64,000 nt of DNA from the NCBI RefSeq assembly GCF_003285005.1, contig NZ_QMFA01000030.1, positions 1 through 64,000 of the forward strand. The letters are read 5' to 3'. A program made the translations under genes and the position numbers. The DNA is from Paenibacillus sp. YN15. GTDB lineage: Bacteria; Bacillota; Bacilli; Paenibacillales; NBRC-103111. How positions within the stretch are numbered: the first letter of the stretch is position 1; every line of letters begins with the position of its first letter. Below are positions 41,818 to 50,771 of this stretch, piece by piece. Below the pieces are notes generated by a model. The model made no database searches, was not told the DNA's origin, and worked only from the letters and a program-made list of their open reading frames with translations.

Positions 41818-42915
41818 TCAGCCCTTCCGCCACCAGCGGGTGGACGAATGCGGCGGCCGCCCCAGCAGCACCGGCTCCCCGATCCGCGGGGTGGCTATGG
41901 CGACGCCTTGTTTCTCCGCCGCGGCAACGGCCCGCTCCACCGGCTCGGTCCAGGCATGCAGGGACAGGGTGAACGCTCCCCAATGGATGGGCAGCAAGAG
42001 CTTCCCGCCCACATCCTGGTGAGCCTGCACTGTCTCCTCCGGAAGCATGTGGATTGCCGCCCACCGTTCATTGTACTGGCCGCATTCCATCAGCGTCAGG
42101 TCAAAGGGACCGTAACGCTTGCCGATCTCCTGAAAGTGGGGGCCATACCCGCTGTCCCCACTGAAGAAAATCCTCTCCTGTCCCCCGTCCAGCACCCAGG
42201 AGCACCAAAGAGTAGTGTTGCGGTCCGTCAGGCTTCTGCCGGAGAAATGGCGGGATGGGGCGCAGAAGAGCTTCAACCCCTGCAGCCCCAGTTCGTCCCA
42301 CCAATCCGCCTCGGTAATTTTCTCTGCCGGCACACCCCACCGTTCCAGATGGGCGCCCACTCCAAGCGGCACGAAGAAATGCCCAACCTTCGAGCGGAGC
42401 TTGCGGATCGTGCCGTAATCCAGATGGTCGTAGTGATCGTGGGACAAGAGCACCGCATCAATCGGGGGCAGGTCCTTCACATCTGCAGGGGGCGTATCGC
42501 TGTACCGTTTCCCTCCGACAAAAGGAACGGGAGACGGCGCTGTGCCGAACATGGGATCAAGCAGCAGCGTCAGCCCATTGATCTGCACCAGCAGGGAGGA
42601 GTGGCCCAGCCATATCACCTTGGACTGGGCTGCATTTTCCAAATCAGCCGGATTCAGCTTCCCGGCAGTTTCACCGCGTCGGGGCCGGCTGTTGGGGATG
42701 CCCCGGATCATATCCTTCCCGGCGGACAGCATATCGCGGAAACCGGCGTTCATGCTGGTGGGAATCAGATTCACAAACTTGTTCTTCGCATAATGGGCCG
42801 AGCTGTGGACAGCCTGCAGCCTGCTCCCGGCCGCTTTGGCCCCCAGCGGGGGATACAGGCGCACAATCAGAAAAACCGCCAATAAGACCAACATTGCACC
42901 AAACAAAATCGTCAC
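41818..42915 (-). CDS. Membrane-anchored MBL-fold metal-dependent hydrolase (UlaG/NAPE-PLD-like)
   Basis: A 365-residue protein with a single N-terminal TM anchor (about 3-22) and a metallo-beta-lactamase fold. Metal ligands are seen in SHDHYDHLDYG (H159, H161, D163, H164), with a further Asp in FFSGDSGYG and a final His in LPIHWGAF. The order and spacing match the UlaG/NAPE-PLD branch, whose members cleave phosphodiesters or lactones. The GTG start at 42915 follows GAGGGA at six bases. It stands alone. Confidence 0.87.
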   Translation of the reverse strand: MTILFGAMLVLLAVFLIVRLYPPLGAKAAGSRLQAVHSSAHYAKNKFVNLIPTSMNAGFRDMLSAGKDMIRGIPNSRPRRGETAGKLNPADLENAAQSKVIWLGHSSLLVQINGLTLLLDPMFGTAPSPVPFVGGKRYSDTPPADVKDLPPIDAVLLSHDHYDHLDYGTIRKLRSKVGHFFVPLGVGAHLERWGVPAEKITEADWWDELGLQGLKLFCAPSRHFSGRSLTDRNTTLWCSWVLDGGQERIFFSGDSGYGPHFQEIGKRYGPFDLTLMECGQYNERWAAIHMLPEETVQAHQDVGGKLLLPIHWGAFTLSLHAWTEPVERAVAAAEKQGVAIATPRIGEPVLLGRPPHSSTRWWRKG

Positions 42916-43106
42916 GCTCTATCCCTCGCTTATATAGGCCGTCATTGGGCCGGCAAATTCCGCATCTCCGCAGATTCCACATGGTTTCCACACAGAATCC
43001 GCAAGATCACCGGTTATCTTAAGAATACCGGAAACGGAAACGCTGCTCAAGGAGATGGGGCGGCCAATCCGCTGGGACTGGCATATTCCTCCTGTTCCTT
43101 ATGCAA

Positions 43107-44318
43107 TCAAAACCAGGAGGACGGGGAATCAGGCTCTTGCCTGATCCATTGCTTGCCATCCGCGCTGTCCAACCGGTACCAGACGGCTCCGGATTGATCG
43201 GTCCAAGAGACGCTTGGGTCGATAGATTGTCCGTCTAAAACAAACTCCGTTTGGAAATTGCTATACGGAAATTGGTACAGGGTGTGACGCCCGGCAAGCT
43301 GGATGCTGCCGTCCAGCTTGACTACGTCAAGAGGTTCGGAAAAATCAGGATTGACCCATACCTCTCCCCAGCTTGTGCGGACATGGTACATGTTAAAGGC
43401 CTCTGCCCGTTCATAGCTGGTGACAGTCTGCGGATGCACAACCGGCGCCAGGCCATGCCAATAAACCGGATTCTCGAAAACCGGCGTATCCGATGACAGG
43501 ACAAGCTTTTGCTCCTCCCGCACAATAGGAATTCCGGGCGCAGTCACATAATGGGTTCCATATGGGGTCTCAACCCGGTAAGCGGAGTCATAAACATTGA
43601 CATACTTCCCGGTGACATGGAACGTTTCTCCAAATGCCCACCTGAACAAAGGCCCTGCCATGCTGCCCATCGGGCCCATATATGTGGGGTCATTCAGAAG
43701 AGTGTCGCCCCTGTAATAGGCGTAGCTGTCCACCGGCTGTATATAGCCGATCTTTCTCACAGGAAGACGCACCCACTGCTCCCCCAGCCAGGAGGTTTGA
43801 ATGCGCACCCATTTCAGCTCCTCGGGGTCATTGGTGTAGAACCACTGTTTCTCCGCCCCTGTAACGGTGACCTCCTGGGGGGAAAGCACTGCCGTGGGTT
43901 CTGCAGAAGCATCCTTGTCCGCATAGAGGGGGGTATCGGTAAACAGAGTGAGCTGCTCCGGGGGAGGCACATCTACAGTCCACGGTTCCGGGCTAATCCA
44001 TTTGGGCCCCAGATAGGTGTCAATTTTCCACCAGCATTTGCCTCTGGCCCAGCCGCGTTCGGCCAGGAGCACACGGATTCCTTCCTGGGGACCCAGTATC
44101 CCCTCTGACTTTCCAGTTATAGAATCGTCCGGATCGTTGTAAAAGGGGGTGGACTCAGAAATAGCAATGGAGGCGGGGATAAGCAGAGATTCCGGCGGAA
44201 AGCTCTGGAACCTGATTTTTCGGTCAGGTTCCGGAAGGGCATCGTCTGCCGCACGGACAGAAACCAATGGGCAAAGCAAAAGCAAAGCGGCAAGGCTCAA
44301 AACCAGCTTCATCTTCAT
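43107..44318 (-). CDS. Exported protein with repeated SH3-like (GW/SH3b) units
   Basis: A 403-residue protein with a signal peptide (about 1-24, cleavage near VRA-AD) and four or more SH3b-like units (about 50-115, 125-190, 255-315 and 325-395). Each has a W-x-x-I/V...W core such as CWWKIDTYLGPKWI, LKWVRIQTSWLGEQWVRLP and MYHVRTSWGEVWVNPD. No enzymatic domain is seen. Such units often bind cell-wall polymers, so a wall-associated role is likely. AAAGGAG precedes the ATG. It appears monocistronic. Confidence 0.72.
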   Translation of the reverse strand: MKMKLVLSLAALLLLCPLVSVRAADDALPEPDRKIRFQSFPPESLLIPASIAISESTPFYNDPDDSITGKSEGILGPQEGIRVLLAERGWARGKCWWKIDTYLGPKWISPEPWTVDVPPPEQLTLFTDTPLYADKDASAEPTAVLSPQEVTVTGAEKQWFYTNDPEELKWVRIQTSWLGEQWVRLPVRKIGYIQPVDSYAYYRGDTLLNDPTYMGPMGSMAGPLFRWAFGETFHVTGKYVNVYDSAYRVETPYGTHYVTAPGIPIVREEQKLVLSSDTPVFENPVYWHGLAPVVHPQTVTSYERAEAFNMYHVRTSWGEVWVNPDFSEPLDVVKLDGSIQLAGRHTLYQFPYSNFQTEFVLDGQSIDPSVSWTDQSGAVWYRLDSADGKQWIRQEPDSPSSWF

Positions 44319-44425
44319 GGAAAGAAACTCCTTTTTGAAAAATGGGTATCCGTATCCTATTCGCCGTCCATACGGCCTTTCCTGTAGGTGGAAAACGAGT
44401 TTTGGCGATAGCTCCGTCCGCGAAA

Positions 44426-44477
44426 TCGCCAGAAGTGCGTATATTGGCCAAATAACGTACCGTCGGTCCGCTGGCGG
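44426..44477. repeat. Dispersed intergenic element, copy C
   Basis: TCGCCAGAAGTGCGTATATT leads into AATAACGTACCGTCGGTCCG and then CTGGCGGA. The CGTCGGTCCG core and GGCG ends match copy B at 46252-46310 and, more loosely, copy A at 11-67. Confidence 0.5.
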
Positions 44478-44645
44478 AGACGGCGTCCCGGATAGACGGA
44501 GCCAGCCGGATGCGGACTTTCCGCTCCATCACCCTGCCCCTGATACTGGTGTTCTTCTTCGCCCAGAAGAAGTTCATTGAGGGTGTAGCTATGACGGGGT
44601 TGAAGTAGGGAGCAGGGCAAATAAGGCATATGCCCATGCAAAGAA

Positions 44646-44671
44646 CCGCCGGGAGGAGTCCTGGCGGTTTG
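44646..44671 (-). terminator. Terminator of the Rpn-like gene
   Basis: On the minus strand ACCGCCAGGA and TCCCGGCGGT form a stem with a short loop, followed by TCTTT. It lies 17 bases after the stop codon. Confidence 0.55.
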
Positions 44672-44687
44672 TATGTTTTCCGGTATA

Positions 44688-45587
44688 CTATTGGCGCTCT
44701 CCGTTTACTTCCGCTGCCAAGGCCTGCAGGCGCAATTGATCCAGTCCGGTCGCTTTGGCGATTACCTCAAGACTCATTCCCATCGCCATCATGCTGCGGG
44801 CTGTTTCCAGCTTTCCTTCCAGCTTGCCCTCCAGCTTGCCTTCCAGTTTCCCCTCTTCCCGAAGGCGTTTGTCGATCTGGAACTTGTTCAGTACATCCAT
44901 GATGGCCTGCTCTTCTTCGGGATTCAACATTCTGGACATGCCCAACACCTCCATTAATTGAGTCATATTGATTTCTGCAACCAAATCCAGCAGCATTTCA
45001 TAACGGCTATCCTTGCGGTGCTTTCCATATTCCTTCAGCAGGTAACCAATCTCCTTCTTTACATCGGAGCGCCGTGTCAGGAGGCGAATAAACCGGTTTT
45101 CCTCCGGGCTTAATTCATCCACCACAACCCACTGCATGGCAATATCGCTGTTTCTCAAGACATAGATTCCGGGACGCTTCCGGTCCAGCCTCAAGCCGTG
45201 GGTCTGCTCCAGATGCTCGGCAAGCTTCGACGGAAAAGAACTGCAGACGCTGCTGACGGTCAGCTCTTCCACAGGCAGTGAATTTACTTCACGTCCAAGT
45301 GTTTTGTAGAGATAGGCATAGGCCTTTACCTTGTAATAATCATCGATGCTAAAATAATCCTCCGGCGATTTGTATTCCACAATGTTATATTCCCGGAAAA
45401 GCTCGGCAATATTTTTCAAAATGGGAATATTGCGCTTTTTTCTAATGACGAGGATATCAATTTGCAATGGTTTGCGGGAAAGCTGGACCTCTTCCTGAAT
45501 ATCCAACGCATCTTCATATTCCTGCAGCTCCAGGCGCAATGCACTGGCAAACACGGGATGCCAATGCATCCGTTCCTGCTTCTCCAT
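44688..45587 (-). CDS. Rpn-like PD-(D/E)XK nuclease-family protein with GKLE repeats
   Basis: A 299-residue protein. The N-terminal half has a PD-(D/E)XK core: LQIDILVIRKK followed by YNIVEYKSPEDYFS, giving D...ExK in the spacing seen in the Rpn/PDDEXK_2 family of recombination-promoting nucleases. The C-terminal part has a charged stretch with four GKLE units (EEGKLEGKLEGKLEGKLETA), then a short helix MGMSLEVIAKATGL typical of these proteins. The ATG at 45587 follows AAGGGGGGCGG; an upstream ATG at 45617 has no signal. The name putative transposase used for this family is misleading, since no transposon ends are present. Function here is unknown. Confidence 0.7.
   Translation of the reverse strand: MEKQERMHWHPVFASALRLELQEYEDALDIQEEVQLSRKPLQIDILVIRKKRNIPILKNIAELFREYNIVEYKSPEDYFSIDDYYKVKAYAYLYKTLGREVNSLPVEELTVSSVCSSFPSKLAEHLEQTHGLRLDRKRPGIYVLRNSDIAMQWVVVDELSPEENRFIRLLTRRSDVKKEIGYLLKEYGKHRKDSRYEMLLDLVAEINMTQLMEVLGMSRMLNPEEEQAIMDVLNKFQIDKRLREEGKLEGKLEGKLEGKLETARSMMAMGMSLEVIAKATGLDQLRLQALAAEVNGERQ
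44808..44855. repeat. 12-base tandem repeat inside the Rpn-like gene
   Basis: Four near-identical 12-base units (TTCCAGCTTGCC on the plus strand) encode the GKLE repeats. Gain or loss of units keeps the frame, so the length could vary between strains. Confidence 0.75.
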
Positions 45588-45824
45588 GATCCGCCCCCCT
45601 TGGCATAAGTATACCATAGTGCATGGAAGGCCGACAGATACAGCTTTGTCCCGCTTTGTCGGCGGCAGGAACGGCGGCTTCCCGATAACTCCGGCGCCGC
45701 GGGGGAAAAAACGGTTGAAACTCTAAGAGTCTGGAAAATCCCATTTATCCCCTCCGCTGCGGATTCTTTTGTCCTGATATCCCCGCTCCCTGCATAAGCA
45801 TGTTTGGGAGAGGAGTGAGGATAC

Positions 45825-46172
45825 ATGGACAAGAAGGTAAAGCGCTACTACGATTTAAAGCAGAAGCAAAAGGAACTGGAGCAGGAGCTGTCGGAGCTGC
45901 GCACGGAAATTCTGCAGCACAGCGAAGGTCTGAACGCGCAGGAATGGGAAGCGGGCAGCTACCGGGTGAAGCTGGTGCTGCAGGAGCGCAAGGAGTACGA
46001 CGAGGAGAGGCTGTACCAGGCATTGCCCGATCCCCAGGTGTGGCGGCTGCTGTCCAAACCCGATGCGGCCAAAATTGCCGGACTTGTGAAGCTGAAGGTG
46101 ATTCCCGAGGAGAAGCTGAAAGGTACCTACGATACCAAAAGCGTTCCGCTGCTTTATGTGGAGCGGAAGTAG
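45825..46172 (+). CDS. Small coiled-coil protein of unknown function
   Basis: A 115-residue soluble protein. Residues 1-35 form a clear coiled coil (DLKQKQKELEQELSELRTEI), then a compact alpha/beta part with RVKLVLQERKEYDEERLYQALPDPQVWRLLSKPDAAKIAGLVKL. I do not recognise a named family. GAGAGGAGTGAGG precedes the ATG and a strong terminator follows, so it is a real single gene. The layout resembles small phage or host accessory proteins that act through oligomers, but no function can be given. Confidence 0.7.
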   Translation: MDKKVKRYYDLKQKQKELEQELSELRTEILQHSEGLNAQEWEAGSYRVKLVLQERKEYDEERLYQALPDPQVWRLLSKPDAAKIAGLVKLKVIPEEKLKGTYDTKSVPLLYVERK

Positions 46173-46173
46173 C

Positions 46174-46198
46174 AGCCGGCGTTGGCCGGCTTTTTTGG
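46174..46198 (+). terminator. Rho-independent terminator
   Basis: AGCCGGC and GCCGGCTT pair around GTTG and are followed by six T residues, directly after the small coiled-coil gene. Confidence 0.75.
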
Positions 46199-46251
46199 CG
46201 CCAGTCCAGCCGGACAGAGAATCCGCTATCGAGCGGGAATCCGTCCGTGAG

Positions 46252-46310
46252 ATGCGCCAAAGACGGCAAATTTGAAAAGTAACGGATCGTCGGTCCGGAT
46301 AGTTGGCGTC
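46252..46310. repeat. Dispersed intergenic element, copy B
   Basis: GCGCCAAAGACGGCAAATTT leads to GTAACGGATCGTCGGTCCGG and then TTGGCG. It shares AAATTTGA...AACGGAT with copy A at 11-67 and CGTCGGTCCG with copy C at 44426-44477. It lies between the coiled-coil gene terminator and the PAS-kinase promoter. Confidence 0.55.
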
Positions 46311-46380
46311 ATGGAGGATACAGCTTTCAGGAAATGTTGAAGAAAGCGGATATGCATGGAAGAAAACCTTCCCAAAATAA

Positions 46381-46410
46381 TTGTTCCTTATGGGGAATTG
46401 CGTGTATAGT
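46381..46410 (+). promoter_or_regulatory. Candidate SigA promoter of the PAS kinase gene
   Basis: TTGTTC at 46381-46386 and TATAGT at 46405-46410 are 18 bases apart, 47 bases before the start codon. Confidence 0.45.
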
Positions 46411-46456
46411 AGGAATTGGCAGGACTTTAGTCTTGGGTGAACAGGAAGGAGTAGAC

Positions 46457-48271
46457 ATGGAACCCAATTCATCCGTGCATAGCGAGCACTGTGACCAGCA
46501 AGTATTCATGCGCAAGTGGAATTCAAGCTCTCTTTTTCATCCCCAATCCGCGCCGGTATTTCTTTTGAACCCACAGGGGGAGTTTATCCAGGCCAACTTC
46601 AAATTCAAGGAAGTGTTTGGCGCTCAAATCATTGGCCGGCATTATCATGAGGTGATGCACGAAGAGGATATTTCCCGAGCAGATGAGATTTTCCTGCGGA
46701 CGCTGAAGGGGGAGACGGTAACGGCGGACGGCATGGAATTCCAATGTCCGGAGGGGGTGAGGTTTTATCAGATCACCACCATGCCCATGTTCGAGGGGGA
46801 AGTCGTCAACGGAGTTTTCTGCATTGTTCTGGATGTCACGGAGCATAAGATGGCCGAGGAGGCTCTGCGCAGGAGTGAGGCTGCTCTTCGGTTGTCTCTT
46901 CACATAGCCGGATTGGGCAAGTGGGAATGGGATATACGCCACAAGTCCATTCATCTCTCCGAAGAAATGTACGTGATTCTCGGGTTGCCGCAGGACAGTA
47001 CAAAAGAAGAGATTTTTGCCTGTTGGGAGAGGGTGCACCCAGAGGATCTTGCCCAGTTTAACCTGACAATGAAACGTCTTTTGGAGGGACATCCATCCAG
47101 CGTTCGGTTGCGGTATCATCATCCGGACGGGTCTGTCCGTCATCTGGAGATGATGGGGGAGCTTCTCTCCGATGAACGGATTCGCATAAACCGGCTCATC
47201 GTCACCACCCGGGATATAACCGAAACCGTAGAGAATGAGGAGAAGCTTCGCAACAGCGAGGAGCTGTACAGGCTGATCTCGGAGAATTCCCAGGACTTTA
47301 TTACGTTAAGCGATGCAAACGGATGCATCTATTACGTGTCTCCCGGCGTCCGCCATCTGCTGGGGTATGAGCCCGAGGAAATGATGGGCAAGCAGCGCTC
47401 ATTTTACTATCATCCGGAGCATCGGAAGGACGCGGAGATGCCCCCGGGCAAGGATATGCACATTGCCACCGTGCGGTGCCTGCATAAGAACGGCCATTAT
47501 GTATGGATTGAGGTTTCCACCAAGCTGGTCTGTGATGAGAAAGGCAACATGACCAAGCAGTTGGGCATCGGTAGAGATATGACCGACCGAATGGCGGCTG
47601 AGGAGATTGTGCTGAGATCGGAAAAGCTTACGTTGACCGGACAGCTGGCTGCGGGCATTGCCCATGAGATCCGTAATCCGCTGACAGCCATCAAAGGCTT
47701 TTTGCAATTGCTGGACGGGGGATTTCCTTTGCGAAAGGACCATGTGGCGGTGATGAGCTCGGAGCTGATGCGGATTGAGAGCATCTTAAACGAGCTTTTG
47801 CTGTTGGCCAAGCCCCACGAGCTGAAGTTTTACCAGCGGGATGTCAACCAGATCATCCATCAGGTAGTGACCCTTATGGAGACGGAAGCCAATATGAAAA
47901 ATGTCGTGCTGAGCTTTTGGCCGTGGGAGGGCAGCATCCCGGTGGCGTGCGACGAAAACCAGTTGAAGCAGGTCTTCATCAACTTTATCAAGAACGGCAT
48001 GGAATCGATGCCGGACGGGGGAGAGCTGTACGTACATACAGAGATCAGGGACCAGAAGGCGCTCGTAACCTTCAAGGATTTCGGCACAGGCATACCTGAA
48101 GACGTGCTGGCGCGGATCGGCCAGCCTTTTCTCACCACCAAGGAAAAGGGGACGGGACTTGGGCTTGCCGTCAGCTTCAGCATTATCGAAAACCACAATG
48201 GAACCGTTATGGTCAAAAGCGAGTTGGGCAAAGGAACGGTATTCACGGTACAGTTGCCTTTGGCCAAATAA
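46457..48271 (+). CDS. Soluble multi-PAS sensor histidine kinase (sporulation-kinase type)
   Basis: A 604-residue cytoplasmic kinase without TM segments. Three PAS domains lie at about 25-140, 145-270 and 275-395 (FLLNPQGEFIQANF, GLGKWEWDIRHKSIHLS, FITLSDANGCIYYVSPG). They are followed by a HisKA domain with phosphoacceptor H403 in AAGIAHEIRNPLTAIKGFLQLL and an ATPase domain (NQLKQVFINFIKNGMESM; FKDFGTGIPED; GTGLGLAVSF). This order matches KinA/KinE-type kinases that feed the Spo0 phosphorelay. No response regulator gene is adjacent, which also fits. The ATG at 46457 follows AGGAAGGAG; an upstream ATG at 46334 has no signal and would read through the promoter. Confidence 0.9.
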   Translation: MEPNSSVHSEHCDQQVFMRKWNSSSLFHPQSAPVFLLNPQGEFIQANFKFKEVFGAQIIGRHYHEVMHEEDISRADEIFLRTLKGETVTADGMEFQCPEGVRFYQITTMPMFEGEVVNGVFCIVLDVTEHKMAEEALRRSEAALRLSLHIAGLGKWEWDIRHKSIHLSEEMYVILGLPQDSTKEEIFACWERVHPEDLAQFNLTMKRLLEGHPSSVRLRYHHPDGSVRHLEMMGELLSDERIRINRLIVTTRDITETVENEEKLRNSEELYRLISENSQDFITLSDANGCIYYVSPGVRHLLGYEPEEMMGKQRSFYYHPEHRKDAEMPPGKDMHIATVRCLHKNGHYVWIEVSTKLVCDEKGNMTKQLGIGRDMTDRMAAEEIVLRSEKLTLTGQLAAGIAHEIRNPLTAIKGFLQLLDGGFPLRKDHVAVMSSELMRIESILNELLLLAKPHELKFYQRDVNQIIHQVVTLMETEANMKNVVLSFWPWEGSIPVACDENQLKQVFINFIKNGMESMPDGGELYVHTEIRDQKALVTFKDFGTGIPEDVLARIGQPFLTTKEKGTGLGLAVSFSIIENHNGTVMVKSELGKGTVFTVQLPLAK

Positions 48272-48286
48272 ATATACATAGCCAAA

Positions 48287-48327
48287 AGCCGTCGCCGCCC
48301 AAAACGGGCAGATGACGGCTCTTTTTT
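48287..48327 (+). terminator. Rho-independent terminator of the PAS kinase gene
   Basis: AGCCGTC and GACGGCT form the outer stem, with an inner GCCC/GGGC pair, followed by C and six T residues. Confidence 0.8.
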
Positions 48328-48384
48328 GACGTATACCGGGGGGGGAAGCTGCCTGCATATGCGCACTGCCGGCCTTCCCCAAGG

Positions 48385-49281
48385 TCATCCCAGCTCGCTC
48401 ATATCCTGAATGGGGCTGACGCCCATGGTTGCTTTCGGGTCCACCTGCTCTACAATGTGCAGAACCGCCTCTCCCTGGCGCTTGGGAATGGTGAGATACA
48501 GCTCATTCGGCCTTGCCGCTGCATGGATCGGATTCAGGAAACCGATGCCGGGAGTTTCGGCCAACGCCTTTCGGACAGCCTCCGGGCGTGTAGTCCGAAT
48601 CCAGACGGCTTGGTAGCGGTGCAGAAGCTTGGTGGTTTTTTTGGTGACGGTCATGGCTACGGCATAGGTGACGACAGAATAGACGGCTTGATCCCATCCA
48701 AAAATAAATCCCGCCAGCCCCAATAGAACCAGGTTCACCAGGGTGATCAGCTCGTCGGTGGACAGGGGCAGCCGCTTTCTCATATAGTAGGCCGCTGTCT
48801 GCACACCGTCCATGGGCCCGGAATAGGCCAGCACCAGACCGGCGCCGATACCCAGGAAAACACCTCCGGCCAAGGCGGCCAAAGGCGGGTCCTCCACCAG
48901 GGGCGGGAAGGGATGCAGAATCAGGGTAATGCCGCTTAAGAGCAGGAAGCCGAAGGCGGTAAGGAAGAAGCGGCTCCGTTCCTTGGCGAAGCTGCTGTAA
49001 ACCACATACGGCAGGTTCAGAATAAACAGAATGAGGCCCATCTTCATCTCGGTCATGTGGGATAGGAGGCTGGATAAGCCGTGTATGCCACCTGGAATAA
49101 TGCGGTTAGGAGTGAGAAACATTTCTAATCCGAAGGCGGCCAGGAATGCTCCGGCGCCTACCGGTATCAGCCGCTTCCACCCGGTCATGGCTCTGCAATG
49201 AATGGCAGTTTTGGCATCGTTGCTTGAAAAATGGGATTCAGCGCTATTCCTGGCTTTCCGTTTTCGGTACAGAGGAAACAC
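48385..49281 (-). CDS. YitT-family membrane protein (DUF161 plus DUF2179)
   Basis: A 298-residue protein with five or so TM segments (about 35-215; AFLAAFGLEMFLTPNRIIPGGIHGLSSLL is the family signature) and a C-terminal soluble DUF2179 domain. The GTG start at 49281 follows GAGAGGAGGGA; a later ATG at residue 32 would remove only the charged N-terminal tail. YitT proteins are very common in Bacilli and their role is not settled. It is preceded by a second member of the same family on the same strand. Confidence 0.88.
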   Translation of the reverse strand: MFPLYRKRKARNSAESHFSSNDAKTAIHCRAMTGWKRLIPVGAGAFLAAFGLEMFLTPNRIIPGGIHGLSSLLSHMTEMKMGLILFILNLPYVVYSSFAKERSRFFLTAFGFLLLSGITLILHPFPPLVEDPPLAALAGGVFLGIGAGLVLAYSGPMDGVQTAAYYMRKRLPLSTDELITLVNLVLLGLAGFIFGWDQAVYSVVTYAVAMTVTKKTTKLLHRYQAVWIRTTRPEAVRKALAETPGIGFLNPIHAAARPNELYLTIPKRQGEAVLHIVEQVDPKATMGVSPIQDMSELG

Positions 49282-49347
49282 GCGCTTGTTCTCCCTCCTC
49301 TCTCAACTGAACAGGGTTTTTATAGTCGAAATAGTACAATCCTTTCG

Positions 49348-50256
49348 TCAGTGGATATTCTTTTTCTTGAAGCGGCCGCCCTTCACATCATGAATATTGC
49401 CTACGGCCAGGAAGGCCTTGGGGTCGATTTCGTCCACGATGGATTTCAGCTTGGCTTCCTCAAGGCGGGTGATGACGCAGAAGATCACCTTTTTCTCGCT
49501 GCCTGTGTAGGCGCCCTCTCCATTCAGATAGGTTACGCCGCGGCCCAGACGGTTGATGATGGAAGCGGCGATTTCCTGGTTTCGCTCGCTGATGATCCAG
49601 ACGGATTTCGATTCCTCGAAGCCTTCAATGGTCAAATCGATCATCTTAAACGCTATATAATAAGCAATGAGTGAATACATGGCATTATTCCAGCCGAACA
49701 CGAAACCGGCGCTGGCCAGAATGAACAGGTTGAAGAACATGACAATTTCGCCTACGGACATAGGCAGCTTTTTGCTGAAGAGGATGGCTACGATTTCCGT
49801 CCCGTCCAACGATCCCCCGGAGCGGATGACCAGGCCCACGCCTGTACCGAGAATAATACCGCCGAAGACGGCGGCCAGAAGCGGATCAATGGTAATGGGC
49901 TGAACCGGATGAAGAAGATTGGTGCCGATGGACATTACAGCAACGGAAAAGAGAGTGGATAAGGCGAAGGTCTTGCCAATTTGTTTATAACCCAGGAACA
50001 GGAAGGGGAGATTTAAGATGAATAGGAAAAGTCCGAGGTTCCAGCCGCTCAAATGGGACGCGATAATGGATATGCCCACGATGCCGCCGTCGATAATATT
50101 GTTGGGAACCAGAAAAATCTCCAGCCCCACCGAAACCATGCTTGCGCCTACCAGCATCATACATATGCGCCAGAGGAATTTCTGGGCGGACAAGCGCGTG
50201 TGGCTGGGCTGAGTGTATACCTTGATTTCTTCTAAAGTTTGCACTTGTTCATTCAT
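49348..50256 (-). CDS. YitT-family membrane protein (DUF161 plus DUF2179), second copy
   Basis: A 302-residue protein of the same family: SMVSVGLEIFLVPNNIIDGGIVGISII in the first membrane segments, the SGGSLDGTEIVAIL motif in the middle and a C-terminal DUF2179 domain ending near VDEIDPKAFLAVGNIHDVKGG. GAGGTGATG precedes the ATG. It lies 66 bases upstream of the other copy and reads into it, so they may be co-transcribed. They differ throughout, so duplication is old. Confidence 0.9.
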   Translation of the reverse strand: MNEQVQTLEEIKVYTQPSHTRLSAQKFLWRICMMLVGASMVSVGLEIFLVPNNIIDGGIVGISIIASHLSGWNLGLFLFILNLPFLFLGYKQIGKTFALSTLFSVAVMSIGTNLLHPVQPITIDPLLAAVFGGIILGTGVGLVIRSGGSLDGTEIVAILFSKKLPMSVGEIVMFFNLFILASAGFVFGWNNAMYSLIAYYIAFKMIDLTIEGFEESKSVWIISERNQEIAASIINRLGRGVTYLNGEGAYTGSEKKVIFCVITRLEEAKLKSIVDEIDPKAFLAVGNIHDVKGGRFKKKNIH

Positions 50257-50693
50257 AAGGCATCACCTCGATCACGGGAATATTTCATCAGTCCGCAGGA
50301 CGGATAAGGTCGTTATGGAAGGGCAAGTTTGGAAAGGTGAAAATAGCATTGAAAATAGAAGAAACTGGCGAAGTTCGTATATTGTTCATAATAATTGTAT
50401 CCAAACGTATACAATAAATCAAGTTGATTAAGAAAAGATGAACTTATGACGTAGCATCTGACGCTGCACCGACGGAGACAAAAATATCCGGTGCGGCCGC
50501 ACTATTTTGGGCATCTCATCGTCTCGTCACCCTCTCCCGCGCTTCCCCTTCCCTAACGCAGATCGCAAACCGCTGACGCATCCGGTCTATTATGAAGCTG
50601 CCGTAGCTTGCGGGGGAATTATCCAGTATAATAGGAATGTTGGAGGCTTCCCGGAATATGCTTCTAGTAAAGCGGGACAACCAGGCTGCTGAA

Positions 50694-50707
50694 TGTAAGC
50701 GCTTTAA
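50694..50707 (+). promoter_or_regulatory. cre-like (CcpA) site
   Basis: TGTAAGCGCTTTAA matches the catabolite-responsive element consensus TGWNANCGNTNWCA at all positions but one. It lies about 36 bases upstream of the -35 box, a position more typical of activation or roadblock-free binding than of direct blocking. Confidence 0.35.
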
Positions 50708-50742
50708 TGGGTGGAAACCTGACATTGGTATAATAAAATCCC

Positions 50743-50771
50743 TTGTCATCCCCATAATGCGATTCTATAAT
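50743..50771 (+). promoter_or_regulatory. SigA promoter of the SGNH-hydrolase locus
   Basis: TTGTCA at 50743-50748 and TATAAT at 50766-50771 are separated by exactly 17 bases. A second TATAAT follows at 50776-50781. Confidence 0.65.

Larger units (their letters stand above)
44319..44687. other. Intergenic region with repeat copy and hairpin
   Basis: No gene is supported. It contains copy C of the dispersed GGCG-bounded element at 44426-44477 and a hairpin at about 44646-44671 that would serve the minus-strand gene to its right. Confidence 0.55.

Noticed and set aside
44688-45587. Transposase or insertion sequence
   Set aside because: The Rpn name suggests a transposase, but there are no terminal inverted repeats or target duplications around the gene and the fold is a PD-(D/E)XK nuclease.
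48385-50256. Recent tandem duplication of YitT genes
   Set aside because: The two proteins share the family pattern but differ along most of their length, so the pair is old or assembled separately.
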